Shown here: positions 7,729 to 17,202 of the stretch, piece by piece
Layout of the letters: each line of letters opens with the position of its first letter
Numbering within the stretch: the stretch's first letter is position 1
NCBI GenBank assembly: GCA_965219705.1
Contig: OZ244789.1
Location: forward strand, 2,976,001-3,040,000
Origin: JAJECS01 sp965219705
GTDB lineage: Bacteria > Chloroflexota > UBA11872
Length of the DNA: 64,000 nucleotides
Direction of reading: 5' to 3'
The notes under the pieces: model-generated
What the model was told of the DNA's origin: nothing
The model's database searches: none
The model's input: the letters and a program-made list of their open reading frames with translations, nothing else
Made by a program: the position numbers and the translations under genes

Positions 7729-9156
7729 ATGAATATCGTGCTGGTGATCTTCGACACCCTGCGTAAGGACCATCTCGGCGCCTACGGGAACGACTGGATT
7801 CATACGCCGCACCTTGACGCCTTCGCGGGTGAGTCGGTGCGGTTCACGCGGGCGTATCCAGAGTCGTTGCCGACGTTGCCATTTCGGCGGGCCATTCACA
7901 CGGGCCTGCGGACCTATCCGTTTCATGGACACCGCGACTTGAAGGGTGACTTCCTGGGCACGCCCGGGTGGGGGCCAATCCCCGAGGAGCAGGACACGGT
8001 TGCGGAGCGCTTGCGCGAGGCCGGGTATCGCACGGCGCTGCTCACTGATTGCTATCACCAGTTCAAGCCGTCGAAGAACTTCCATCGCGGGTTCGACGAG
8101 TGGGACTGGATTCGGGGGCAAGAGACCGACCGGTTTCGCTCGGGACCGGCGCTTTCGCCGGGCGCTATCCGGCATCACGTGCCCGAGCGATTCCCGCCGG
8201 TACACCAGCGCACCGAGTTCTTCCGCCAATATCTGCTCAATAACCAATTCCGCCGCGACGAGGCCGACTATTACCCGGCGCGCCTGTTCAACAGCGCAAG
8301 CCGCTGGGTCTACGAGAACCAGGATGCCGACCCGTTCTTCCTCGTCGTGGACTCGTTCGATCCGCACGAGCCTTGGGAGCCGCCGGTGCATTATCGGCGC
8401 ATGTACGACGCCGTGGAGGACGACACGGCGGAGATCATCCAGTCGCTCTACGCGCCGCACTCAGGCGTGTACACGGCGCGCGAACTCGAGCGCTGTCAGG
8501 CCAACTACGCCGGCGAGGTCACGCTGTGCGACCGCTGGTTCGGTCATTTCATGGAGGCGCTGGCGCTGAGCGGGCGTCTCGACGACACGTTGGTGATCGT
8601 GGTCTCGGATCACGGCCACAATTTGGGGCTCGATCCCGGAGACAAGGGCCTGGTGAGCAAGCAGGGGCATCCCCTGACTCATGCCGTGGCGGACCTGGCG
8701 CTGCTCGTTCGCCCGCCGGACGGTATGGGACGCGGGACGACATGCGACGAACTGGTCACGAACACGGACGTGGCCGCGACGATCTTGGCCGCCGGCGGCC
8801 TGGAGCCGAACGTCGAAGGCGCAGATATGGGCCCCCTGCTCCAGGGAGCCGGGCAGTCGTCCCGGAGCCATGTGACGGTCGCGTGGGGACCGCTGGTGAC
8901 GGTGATCGACGACACCTGGTGGTGCAATGCCACGATTTGGGGCGAAGAACCGCTGCTGTACCGGGTGCAAGACGACCCAGAGCTCACCGACAACCTCGCG
9001 GATGCGCACCCGGACGTCGTAGAGCGACTCCTCGGGTTGGCGATAGAGGACGCCGGCGGGGAGATTCCGGCCCATTTCGCCGAGTTTCAGGGCCAGCCCG
9101 GATGCACGCCTTATCTCTCGCGGTCGCAGTTGGGCATTCGGACCGAGCGGTTCTAG
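7729..9156 (+). CDS. Sulfatase-superfamily hydrolase with atypical Thr nucleophile site
   Basis: Alkaline phosphatase/sulfatase fold, 475 residues, apparently cytoplasmic (no signal peptide). The N-terminal metal block FDTLRKDHLGAYG and the C-terminal metal block VVSDHGHNLGLDPGDKG with KQGHPLTH are present. The segment that in type I sulfatases reads C/S-x-P-x-R is TLPFR here (Thr49-Leu-Pro51-Phe-Arg53, followed by AIHTG), so no formylglycine can form. Related phosphodiesterases use Thr as nucleophile, so a phosphate or phosphonate ester substrate is as likely as sulfate ester. It starts 100 bases after folD; that gap has a short CAGCC/GGCTG repeat but no clear promoter. It is convergent with the following SDR gene. 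Confidence 0.8.
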   Translation: MNIVLVIFDTLRKDHLGAYGNDWIHTPHLDAFAGESVRFTRAYPESLPTLPFRRAIHTGLRTYPFHGHRDLKGDFLGTPGWGPIPEEQDTVAERLREAGYRTALLTDCYHQFKPSKNFHRGFDEWDWIRGQETDRFRSGPALSPGAIRHHVPERFPPVHQRTEFFRQYLLNNQFRRDEADYYPARLFNSASRWVYENQDADPFFLVVDSFDPHEPWEPPVHYRRMYDAVEDDTAEIIQSLYAPHSGVYTARELERCQANYAGEVTLCDRWFGHFMEALALSGRLDDTLVIVVSDHGHNLGLDPGDKGLVSKQGHPLTHAVADLALLVRPPDGMGRGTTCDELVTNTDVAATILAAGGLEPNVEGADMGPLLQGAGQSSRSHVTVAWGPLVTVIDDTWWCNATIWGEEPLLYRVQDDPELTDNLADAHPDVVERLLGLAIEDAGGEIPAHFAEFQGQPGCTPYLSRSQLGIRTERF

Positions 9157-9205
9157 CTAGGCGCCGCTGAATGCCGGCGCGCCGCGCGCGAGGACGCGGT
9201 GCATG

Positions 9206-9991
9206 TCAGGCCGACGACTGCGCCGGGGAATAGTCGAGCGTGGCGCCGCCGTCCACGATAAGCGCGTGACCGGTTACGAATGATGCGTCATCACTCGCGA
9301 GAAAAAGCGCGGCGCGGCCGATCTCTTCCGGCTGCGCCATGCGACCCAAGGGATGCAGCGCGTCAACCATGCGCGCCGCCGCCGCTGGGTCATCGAGCGT
9401 GTTGGCCCATTCCCACATCAGCGGCGTGTCGACACCGGAGGGGCAGATGCAGTTGACCCGCACGCCCTGGGCTGCCAGCTCGACGGCCAGCGCCTTGGTG
9501 AGTCCCACTTGGCCCGCCTTCGACGCCGCGTAGGCCGCCGCCATCGTCTGTCCCACGATGCCGACCAGGGACGCCATGTTGATGATGTTGCCCTTGGTCT
9601 TGCGCAGGTGCGGCACGGCGAGCTTGCTGCCGAGAAACGTGCTGGTGAGGTTGAGGGTGAGCTGCGACTCGAATAGGTCGAGGGATGTGTCGTCAATGGA
9701 TATCACCGGCGGGTGCCATCCGGCGTTGTTCACCATCACGTCCAGCCGTCCGTGCGCCGCGACGGTGCGCTCGATCGTCCGCTCGATGTCGGCGGGCACG
9801 CGCACGTCCGTAGCTCGGAATTCCGCCAATCCTCCGCTGGTCTGAATATCAGCTAGGGTCTGTTCGGCGGCCTCGACATCGATGTCGGCGATCACCACGC
9901 GACAGCCTTCGGCGGCGAGAGTCGTGGCGATGCCACGACCGATGCCCTTGGCGCCCCCCGTCACGATTGCCACCTTGTCGGCTAGCCGCAT
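9206..9991 (-). CDS. Short-chain dehydrogenase/reductase (classical)
   Basis: NAD(P)-dependent oxidoreductase of 261 residues. The Rossmann motif TGGAKGIG is at residues 10-17, VNNAG follows near residue 90, the catalytic set is MASLVG ... YAASKAG (Tyr and Lys present), and the C-terminus DGGATLDY is typical of FabG-like SDRs. The ATG at 9991 gives normal family length; the longer open frame upstream overlaps mutL on the same strand and is not homologous. The substrate cannot be told. It is last in the mutS-mutL-SDR run, 74 bases after mutL, and faces the sulfatase-like gene tail to tail. Confidence 0.85.
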   Translation of the reverse strand: MRLADKVAIVTGGAKGIGRGIATTLAAEGCRVVIADIDVEAAEQTLADIQTSGGLAEFRATDVRVPADIERTIERTVAAHGRLDVMVNNAGWHPPVISIDDTSLDLFESQLTLNLTSTFLGSKLAVPHLRKTKGNIINMASLVGIVGQTMAAAYAASKAGQVGLTKALAVELAAQGVRVNCICPSGVDTPLMWEWANTLDDPAAAARMVDALHPLGRMAQPEEIGRAALFLASDDASFVTGHALIVDGGATLDYSPAQSSA

Positions 9992-10065
9992 GTCGATCTC
10001 CCGCGCCGGACGCGTATTGGAATTGGCTGACGATGCTACGCGACGCCGGGGCGTCTCGGCTCGTG

Positions 10066-11781
10066 CTACCCGCGGCCGAACTGTCGGTCGAGCAGATCCC
10101 GCGTGAGCAGGATCATGGTGGGGCGGCCGTGCGGGCAGGTTAGCCCGAGATCGCAACGCTCCAAACCCTCGACGACGGCCTGCATCTCGTCGATGGCGAG
10201 CTGATCGCCGGCCTTCACCGCCGCGTGGCAGGCTGCCGACCATCGGAGTTGCTCCGTGACGACCCGCCGCCCGGTTGGCGCCTCGCGTGCCTCGTCGACC
10301 ACGGCCGTGACATACGCCGCGGCATCGATGGCCCGGCCCGTCGCCGGCACGCGGCGCACCAGCCACGCGTTGGCGCCAAACGGATCGAGGTCGAGGCCCA
10401 GCGCCCCAAGGTCCGCCAGATGATCGCCGACCCATTCCGAGGCCGGGGCGGAAAGGGTGACGGCAACCGGGTCCAGCAGCGGCTGGGTAGAGCCGTTTCG
10501 CGATTGGCCCAGTTGGTCGTACAACACGCGTTCGTGAGCCGCATGCTGGTCGATCAGATAGACCCCTCCGGGGCCGACGGCGACGATGTAGGTTCGATCG
10601 ATCTGCCCGAGCGCGCGGGGTACGGGTGAGCGAAGCTCGGTGCCGCTGGGTGACTCGGTCTCCGGCAGCCGTTCGAGCGGCGGCTCGCCCGGCAAGTGAC
10701 GGGGCGCCGCCGGCGACTGTCCATCCCACGGCGCGGTGGGGGTCGGCAGATAGAACTGGTCCAGAATGGGCTCGTCGACCTGGGCGGGCGGCACGGCGCC
10801 TCCGGCGGTCAGGGCGCGTCGCACCGTGGCCGAAACGCGGCTGAATATCTCACCCGCGCGGCGGAATCGAACCTCGGCCTTCGTTGGATGCACGTTGACG
10901 TCGACATCCTCAGGTGGAAGCTCCAGCCTCAGAACCACGACCGGATACCGGCGACTTGGCAACAGCCCTTGGTAGGCATCGCTGATTGCACCGGTCAGCA
11001 GACGGTCGCCCACCCAACGACCGTTGACGAACAGCGATACGTCGCGGCGCGAGCTCCGCTGGACGTGCGGCTGCGAAACGAAGCCATCGATGCCGAGCGT
11101 CTCGCCCGCGGGCAGCTCGATCAGGTCTTTGACCAGGGCTTGGCCGTACAGTGCGATCAGGGTGGCCCGCAGATCCCTGGTGCCCGGGGTACGAAGGCGC
11201 TCGCGGTCACCGTCGAGCAAGCGAAACGCGACTGCCGGGTGCCCGATCGCGGCATGCGTGACGACATCCATGACGTGGCCAAGCTCGGTGCGCTCGGCCT
11301 TCAAGAACTGGCGCCGTGCCGGAAGCGACTGGAACAGCGCCCGCACCGTGACTTGCGTACCGACCGGCCCGCCGTGGGGCGTCGATTCGACGATGGCGTC
11401 GTCGCGCGCAATCACCTGTCGACCTGGCGTCCCGGTGTCCGTCACCGAGGTGATGGTCAGCTCGGCGACGGCGGCGATGCTGGCGAGCGCCTCGCCGCGA
11501 AACCCCAGCGTGCGAATGCGCGCCAGGTCGTCCACGGTGCGCAGCTTGCTGGTGCTGTGGCGCTGCACCGCGAGCTCCAGCTCGCGGGCCACAATGCCGT
11601 GACCGTCGTCGGTGACCTGAACGAACGCCAGACCGCCCTGGTGCGCTTCGACCGTCACCCGCTTCGCGCCGGCGTCGATGGCGTTTTCGATCAGCTCCTT
11701 GACCACCGACGCCGGACGCTCGATCACCTCGCCGGCGGCGATCTTGCTCGCAATCTCGGGGGCGAGACGCCGGATGCTCAT
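10066..11781 (-). CDS. mutL: DNA mismatch repair protein MutL
   Basis: GHKL ATPase that couples MutS mismatch recognition to strand removal. The 571-residue protein has ELIENAIDAGA, DDGHGI and RHSTSK plus GFRGEALASI in the N-terminal ATPase, a Pro-rich linker around residues 330-390, and a C-terminal domain carrying the endonuclease motif DQHAAHERVLYD, ACHAAVKAGD and CPHGRPT. The last acidic residue of the DQHA(x)2E(x)4E signature is Asp instead of Glu. This fits a nicking MutL, as expected in bacteria without MutH. The start ATG overlaps the mutS stop as ATGA. Confidence 0.95.
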   Translation of the reverse strand: MSIRRLAPEIASKIAAGEVIERPASVVKELIENAIDAGAKRVTVEAHQGGLAFVQVTDDGHGIVARELELAVQRHSTSKLRTVDDLARIRTLGFRGEALASIAAVAELTITSVTDTGTPGRQVIARDDAIVESTPHGGPVGTQVTVRALFQSLPARRQFLKAERTELGHVMDVVTHAAIGHPAVAFRLLDGDRERLRTPGTRDLRATLIALYGQALVKDLIELPAGETLGIDGFVSQPHVQRSSRRDVSLFVNGRWVGDRLLTGAISDAYQGLLPSRRYPVVVLRLELPPEDVDVNVHPTKAEVRFRRAGEIFSRVSATVRRALTAGGAVPPAQVDEPILDQFYLPTPTAPWDGQSPAAPRHLPGEPPLERLPETESPSGTELRSPVPRALGQIDRTYIVAVGPGGVYLIDQHAAHERVLYDQLGQSRNGSTQPLLDPVAVTLSAPASEWVGDHLADLGALGLDLDPFGANAWLVRRVPATGRAIDAAAYVTAVVDEAREAPTGRRVVTEQLRWSAACHAAVKAGDQLAIDEMQAVVEGLERCDLGLTCPHGRPTMILLTRDLLDRQFGRG

Positions 11782-14288
11782 GCGTCGGCCGCTCGGCGTA
11801 GCTCGTAGAGCACGCTCAGCGCGTCCAGCGGGCTCAGCTGCTCGGGGTCCAGGTCCCGAAGTCGCGTTACCAGGGGGTGCTCTTCGGGCGTCAGCAGTGT
11901 GAGCTGGACGCTCGGCGCGGATTTGTTCCCGGCGGCCAGCCGCTCGAGCTCGTCCAGGATCTCGCGCGCGCGGCGGATCACGGCCGGCGGCAGTCCGGCC
12001 AATTGGGCCACCTGCACGCCGTAGCTGCGGTCCGCCGGCCCGTCGACGATGCGCCGCAGGAACACGACTTGCTCACCCCGCTCGGCGACGGCGACGTTGG
12101 CGTTGTGCACGCGGGGAAGCGTCGCCGCCACCGCGGTCAGCTCGTGATAGTGCGTGGCGAAAATCGTCTTGGCGCGCAGCCGTGGGTGGTGGTGCAAGTG
12201 CTCGACCACCGCCTGCGCCACGGAAATCCCGTCGTAGGTGCTCGTACCGCGGCCAATCTCATCCAGGATGAGCAGGCTGCGCGGGGTGGCCTGCGCCAGG
12301 ATGGCGGCCAGCTCGAGCATCTCCACCATGAACGTGCTGGCGCCGGCCGCGAGGTCGTCGCGGGCCCCCGCCCGCGTGAAGACGCGATCCACCAGGCTGA
12401 TCTCGGCGCGCTTGGCGGGCACGAAGCTGCCTACCTGCGCCAGCAACACGATTAGCGCCGTTTGGCGCAAGTAGGTGGACTTGCCGGCCATATTGGGTCC
12501 GGTGAGCACCAGAATCTGACGGACATCGGGATCGAGCCGCGTGTCGTTGGGAACAAATGGCTCGGTCTGGCTGGCCTCGACGACCGGATGCCGCCCGGCT
12601 TCGATCACGATGGGGCCTTCGTCCGTGAGCCGCGGTCGCGTGTAGTCCTGCAGCACGGCCACCTCGGACAGCGATGCGGCGACGTCCAGCGCGGCAATGG
12701 CCGCGGCCGAACGCAGCATGGCGGGCGCCCATTCCGCGAGCCGCTCCCCCACTTCCTCGAACAGCAGGGCTTCGAGAGCCTCGATCTGCTCCTGGGCGTT
12801 GAGGACCTCCGCTTCGCGCTCCTTCAGCTCTGGAACCACGTAGCGCTCCGTGTTGGCCAAGGTCTGCCGGCGCTCGTACCGGTCCGGAACTCTGTCTGCG
12901 TAGGCGCGGCCGACTTCGATGTAGTAGCCGAACACGCGATTGAATCCAACCTTGAGCGACCTGATTCCGAGGCGCTCGCGCTCGCGCGATTCCAGAGCCG
13001 CAATCCAAGCCTTGGCCGAGGCGGCGCCGTCCGCCAACCGGTCCAGCTCGTCGCTGTAGCCGGCGCGGATCGTGCGCTCGCCATCGTCGATGGACCTGGC
13101 GATCAGCGCGCGGGCGTCGCCGCAGGTATCGAGGCGCTCGCGTGGCCGGGCAAGTGCGCCGTCGGCGCCGTCGAGCGTTTGACGCACCGCAACCAGCGCT
13201 TCGAGGGCGGTTGCCGTGCGGCGGACATCGTTGACGCTCGCTGCACGACGGAGCACGCGATTGGCGAGCCGCTCGAGATCGCCGACGAGCTTCAGGGCGT
13301 CACGGAGTTCCGCCCGGAGTTCGGCGGCGGACACCAGCGCCTCCACAAGGTCCAGTCGCTGCTCGATCACCGCGCGGTCCAGCGACGGGCGCGAAACATG
13401 GCGCCGCAAGCGCCTGGCCCCCATGGGCGTGCGGGTGTGGTCGAGCACTCCCAGCAAGCTGTGGTCGCGTCGCGAGGTGCGGCCGCCGGTCTCGAGCTCC
13501 AGGTTGGCGCGTGTGGCGGGATCGAGCTCCATGTGGGTGGCAACGCTGTACACATGCAGGCCCGTGAGCACGTGCAGCGCGTTCGCATCCGTCTCGGAGA
13601 CGTAGGCCAGCAGCGCCCCCGCGGCGCGCAGCGCGTGCGGACGTTGCGCCAGCCCCAGGCCGTCCAGGTCGTGGACGTCGAAGTGCCGGCGCAGCGTCTC
13701 TTCCGCGGTTGCGGGGTCGGCCATCCAGGCGGCGCCGGCCACCGCCCCAGGCTGATTGAGCTCGCCGAAGGCCAGCGTCTCGCGCGGACCGACCCGGCTG
13801 AGCTCCGGCTCGAGTTGATCGCGGCGCAGCTCGCTGGCGGCAAACTCGCCCGTCGTCACGTCGGCGTAGGCGAAGCCGACGTGGGCGTCCGCCGGCACGA
13901 TTGCCGCGAGATAGTTGTTCGCCTGCGGCCGCAGCATGTCTTCGTCGACGACCGTGCCCGGCGTGATCACGCGGGTGACCGCGCGATCGACGAGCCCATT
14001 GACGGAGGCGTTCACCTGGTCGCATACCGCCACCCGATGCCCGGCCTCGACGAGCTTGGCGATATAGCCGGCCACGGCGTGGTGGGGCACGCCGCACATC
14101 GGCGCGCGACCACTGCGGCCAAAGTCGCGCGAGGTGAGGACGATCTGCAGCTCCGCGGCGGCAATCTCCGCGTCGCGGTCGAACAGCTCGTAGAAATCGC
14201 CGAGCCGAAAGAACAGAAGCGCCTCGGGGTGCTGGCGCTTTATGTCAAGATATTGGCGCCGCAGCGGTGTCAGCGTTGTTGTGCTCAC
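11778..14288 (-). CDS. mutS: DNA mismatch repair protein MutS
   Basis: Mismatch-binding ABC-type ATPase, 836 residues. Domain I contains the mismatch-reading motif FRLGDFYELF at about residues 26-35 (Phe-x-Glu form FYE), and domain V has the Walker A GPNMAGKSTYLRQ, LLILDEIGRGTSTYDG and ATHYHEL. The start chosen is the GTG at 14288 (MSTTTLTPLRRQYLDIK), where family homology begins; the frame stays open further upstream but reads as Arg/Pro-rich noise. It is coupled to mutL by a 4-base overlap. Confidence 0.95.
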   Translation of the reverse strand: MSTTTLTPLRRQYLDIKRQHPEALLFFRLGDFYELFDRDAEIAAAELQIVLTSRDFGRSGRAPMCGVPHHAVAGYIAKLVEAGHRVAVCDQVNASVNGLVDRAVTRVITPGTVVDEDMLRPQANNYLAAIVPADAHVGFAYADVTTGEFAASELRRDQLEPELSRVGPRETLAFGELNQPGAVAGAAWMADPATAEETLRRHFDVHDLDGLGLAQRPHALRAAGALLAYVSETDANALHVLTGLHVYSVATHMELDPATRANLELETGGRTSRRDHSLLGVLDHTRTPMGARRLRRHVSRPSLDRAVIEQRLDLVEALVSAAELRAELRDALKLVGDLERLANRVLRRAASVNDVRRTATALEALVAVRQTLDGADGALARPRERLDTCGDARALIARSIDDGERTIRAGYSDELDRLADGAASAKAWIAALESRERERLGIRSLKVGFNRVFGYYIEVGRAYADRVPDRYERRQTLANTERYVVPELKEREAEVLNAQEQIEALEALLFEEVGERLAEWAPAMLRSAAAIAALDVAASLSEVAVLQDYTRPRLTDEGPIVIEAGRHPVVEASQTEPFVPNDTRLDPDVRQILVLTGPNMAGKSTYLRQTALIVLLAQVGSFVPAKRAEISLVDRVFTRAGARDDLAAGASTFMVEMLELAAILAQATPRSLLILDEIGRGTSTYDGISVAQAVVEHLHHHPRLRAKTIFATHYHELTAVAATLPRVHNANVAVAERGEQVVFLRRIVDGPADRSYGVQVAQLAGLPPAVIRRAREILDELERLAAGNKSAPSVQLTLLTPEEHPLVTRLRDLDPEQLSPLDALSVLYELRRAADA

Positions 14289-14461
14289 GCCGCCACGCCC
14301 CAGCCTCCCCCTCGACCGCGCCGATTCAGACCGTACAAAAGCCGAACTATCAGGCGATGGTACTACCCAAGCCTGACACTCCGCGCACCTCGCCTGCGGC
14401 ACCGTACGCTGCGCACACCGTCCCCGCGAATGGCGACGCGTCGTGCCGCTGGGAGAGTTGC

Positions 14462-14840
14462 ATAGCGGAGCTCTTGGTGCTGGGCGCCGCCTTCTCCTGG
14501 GCAGCAAGTATCGTCGCCTTGCGCTCATTGACCGCGCGCCACGGGGCGCTGCAAATCTCCGCCGTGCGCACCGTCGCGCCCGCGATTGCCTTCGCGCGGA
14601 TCGTCACGGTGGGCGGCCGCTGGGGCGAGGCCGCGGCCATGCCCCTGTCGAATCTGTTCGCCATCCTGGCCGCCGTCGCCCTTGGGATCGGCGGCGGGGA
14701 CGTACTCGTCATACGCGCCGTGCCGCGGAGCGGGGTAGCGCGTGCTGAGCAGCGTGATCTTGCGCGAGCGGCCTGGACGCTACTCGATTGGGGGTCTGCT
14801 GATCAGCGCCGTCGGCGTGGCGTTGCTGACGATCGGCTAA
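14462..14840 (+). pseudogene. Remnant of an EamA/DMT-family transporter with an internal deletion
   Basis: Two pieces in different plus-strand frames match opposite ends of a drug/metabolite transporter. From 14462 the translation AELLVLGAAFSWAASIVALR and onward through GIGGGDVLVIRAV looks like one EamA repeat (membrane segments and the conserved small-residue GD block). From 14742 to the TAA at 14838-14840 the other frame reads VLSSVILRERPGRYSIGG and then a hydrophobic end in LLTIG, the usual tail of the second repeat. About half of the expected length (roughly 290 residues) is absent, and there is no proper start codon (ATA at the expected place). Deletion plus frame change argue for decay. 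Its end overlaps the tdh stop by a few bases. Confidence 0.65.
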
Positions 14841-15877
14841 GCGTCGATATCGATCAGCACCTTGCCGCAGTCGCCGGAGAGCACCAGTTGCATGGCGTCT
14901 TCGAAGTCGCGCAGGGCAAATGTGTGGGTGACAAGCGGTTCGAGGACGTCGCCATGGGTTTGCAGGAAGGCCTCGGTGCGGTACCACGTGTCCCAAATCA
15001 ACCGCCCGGTGACGCCGTAGGCTTCCAACCCCTTGAACATGAACTCCTCGGCCAGGTCGATGGTGATGGGCTTGGGCGGAATGCCCAGGAACACGATCTT
15101 GCCGGCGTTGGCCGAGACGCGCAGAGCCTGCCGCAGCGCTGTGGGGTGCCCCGACATTTCCAAGCTGACGGTGGGGCGCTCACCGAGGGCGTCCACGATA
15201 TCCCCTTCGACGGACGGGGCCGCGGCGTCCACCGTCACGTGGGCGCCCATCTGCTCGGCCAGCGTGCGGCGATAGGCTGAAACGTCGGTTGCCACGATCG
15301 GGTAGGCCCCTGCCGTGTAGGCCACGGCGATGGCCATAAGCCCCATGGGCCCGCACCCGTAGACCGCCACCGGCTGACCGGATACGTCGTAGCGCATGGT
15401 GGCGTGCACGGCATTGCCCAAGGGCTCGAAAAGGACCGCCCGGTCCAAGGGAATCGTCGGCGGCACGCGCCAGGCGAGCCGCATCGGAACGGCGGCGTAG
15501 TCCGCGAATCCGCCCGACACGTCGATGCCGAGAATGCGCAGGTTTTCGCACACGTGCGCATTGCCCGTGCGGCAGGGGCGGCAGGTGCCGTCGAAGACGT
15601 GACTCTCGATGGCCACGACGTCACCCGGCTCGAAGCCCTGCACCTGGGAGCCGATCTCCGCGACCTCGCCGACGAGCTCGTGGCCCAGCGTGAAGGGCGT
15701 GGGGTAGTTGCCGGCGGCCCATTCGTCCCACAGGTAGAGATGCTTGTCCGAGCCGCAGATGCCGGTGCGCCGCACCTTAATCAGGAGCTCATCGGGGGCG
15801 GGTTGCGGACGCGGCAATTCGGCCAACTCGATACCGCGGGTTGGCGCAGCCTTGCGCACGGCCAGCATCGAGGTCAT
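14837..15877 (-). CDS. tdh: L-threonine 3-dehydrogenase-like zinc alcohol dehydrogenase
   Basis: Medium-chain zinc dehydrogenase, 346 residues. Catalytic zinc ligands are in TGICGSDKH (Cys41 region) and GHELVGEV; the second-zinc loop region GTCRPCRTGNAHVC has several cysteines. The nucleotide site is YGCGPMGLMA. The segment CGSDKHLYLWDEWA resembles threonine dehydrogenase, which oxidises L-threonine to 2-amino-3-ketobutyrate; related polyol dehydrogenases are the alternative. A strong AGGAG lies 5-6 bases before the ATG. It stands alone between ispG and the transporter remnant, and a 127-base gap separates it from ispG. Confidence 0.75.
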   Translation of the reverse strand: MTSMLAVRKAAPTRGIELAELPRPQPAPDELLIKVRRTGICGSDKHLYLWDEWAAGNYPTPFTLGHELVGEVAEIGSQVQGFEPGDVVAIESHVFDGTCRPCRTGNAHVCENLRILGIDVSGGFADYAAVPMRLAWRVPPTIPLDRAVLFEPLGNAVHATMRYDVSGQPVAVYGCGPMGLMAIAVAYTAGAYPIVATDVSAYRRTLAEQMGAHVTVDAAAPSVEGDIVDALGERPTVSLEMSGHPTALRQALRVSANAGKIVFLGIPPKPITIDLAEEFMFKGLEAYGVTGRLIWDTWYRTEAFLQTHGDVLEPLVTHTFALRDFEDAMQLVLSGDCGKVLIDIDA

Positions 15878-16004
15878 GAATCTCCTACTTGGGGTTGCCC
15901 GAGACGATCACGGGCGGCCGTTGGCCCGCTCAAGCCGGGGCATAGATTACGTGCGCTCCAGCGCGCCGCGCCAACTGATTTGCGCTCGTCGACTACCGCG
16001 TGCG

Positions 16005-17108
16005 CTAGTTGGACGAATCGCCGTTGGCGACGAACTCGGCTTCCAGCTTGCGGATCTCGTCCGTGAGCACAGGCAGCATGTCGGATTCGTCCACCGTGCG
16101 CAGGATTTCGCCCTTGCGGAAGATCACGCCGCGTCCCCTGCCGCCGGCAATGCCAATGTCCGCGTCCATGGCCTCACCCGGACCGTTGACGACACAGCCC
16201 ATCACGGCAACCTTGAGCGGTTCCTTGATCGTGCCCATCACCTCTTCGACCGCGTCGGACAATCCGAAGAGATCGATCTCGCACCGACCGCAGGACGGAC
16301 AGGAGACCATCGTCGGGCCGGCTTCCTTCAGCCCCAGCACCTTGAGAATCTCGTTGGCGACAAAGACTTCCTCGACCGGGTCGGTGGTCAGCGACACGCG
16401 CATGGTGTCGCCGTAGCCGTCGGCGAGCAGACTTCCCAGCCCGACGGCCGAGCGGATGATGCCGGTGCGCGGCGGTCCGGATTCCGTAATCCCGATGTGA
16501 AAGGGGTACATGGTGTGCTGCGCGATCACCTTGTAGGCGTCGATGGTCACGTCGACCTCGAACGATTTGAGCGAAATCTTGATCTGATCGAAGTTGAGGT
16601 CCTCGAGAATCTTTACGTGCTCGAGCGCGTCTTCGACCATGGCCTCCACGAGTTCGTGGCCTTCCGGCCGGCGGTCGATCTTCTTGGACCATGCCTCCTG
16701 AATCGACCCAGCATTCACCCCGATTCGAATTGGAATCTCGCGCTCCTTGCAGGCGCGAACGACGGCCTCGACCTTCTCGCGCCCACCGATGTTGCCCGGG
16801 TTGATGCGCAGGCAGTCCATGCCGGCCTCGGCGGCCATGAGGGCCAGCCGGTGGTCAAAGTGAATGTCCGCCACGAGTGGCGCATCGGTGCCAGCGCGGA
16901 TGTCGCTGAGCGCCTCGGCGGCGTACTTGTCCGGCACGGCCACGCGCACGATGTCGCAGCCGGCTTCGACGAGCTCGTTGATTTGGGCGAGCGTGGCGGC
17001 GGCGTCGCGCGTGTCGGTGATCGTCATCGACTGGACGCTGACGGGCGCTCCGCCGCCAATCTCAACGTCCCGCACCTTGATGGGGAATGACCCTCGGCGC
17101 CGTATCAC
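16005..17108 (-). CDS. ispG: 4-hydroxy-3-methylbut-2-enyl diphosphate synthase (flavodoxin/ferredoxin)
   Basis: Iron-sulfur enzyme of the MEP pathway that converts MEcPP to HMBPP. The 367 residues give the TIM-barrel part (VQSMTITDTRD near residue 25, LRINPGNIG, IRIGVNAGS) and the C-terminal 4Fe-4S domain with CPSCGRCEIDL and GCVVNGPGE. Length fits the two-domain bacterial form. It closes the long leftward cluster that starts at rpsB, 94 bases after rseP, together with dxr of the same pathway. Confidence 0.96.
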   Translation of the reverse strand: MIRRRGSFPIKVRDVEIGGGAPVSVQSMTITDTRDAAATLAQINELVEAGCDIVRVAVPDKYAAEALSDIRAGTDAPLVADIHFDHRLALMAAEAGMDCLRINPGNIGGREKVEAVVRACKEREIPIRIGVNAGSIQEAWSKKIDRRPEGHELVEAMVEDALEHVKILEDLNFDQIKISLKSFEVDVTIDAYKVIAQHTMYPFHIGITESGPPRTGIIRSAVGLGSLLADGYGDTMRVSLTTDPVEEVFVANEILKVLGLKEAGPTMVSCPSCGRCEIDLFGLSDAVEEVMGTIKEPLKVAVMGCVVNGPGEAMDADIGIAGGRGRGVIFRKGEILRTVDESDMLPVLTDEIRKLEAEFVANGDSSN

Positions 17109-17202
17109 AGCAGCTTCACCTCGCTATGCAATTGCGCAGGCACGAACGTGGGCCGCTCCGAGCGTAGCCGGTTCCGCGGATAGACTCCAGTTATGCGTCG
17201 CG

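Noticed and set aside
12462..14465. A 667-codon open frame on the plus strand opposite mutS
   Set aside because: It lies wholly antisense to an intact mutS with all motifs. Long antisense frames are expected at this GC content, and its translation is low-complexity Arg/Gly/His sequence without family features.
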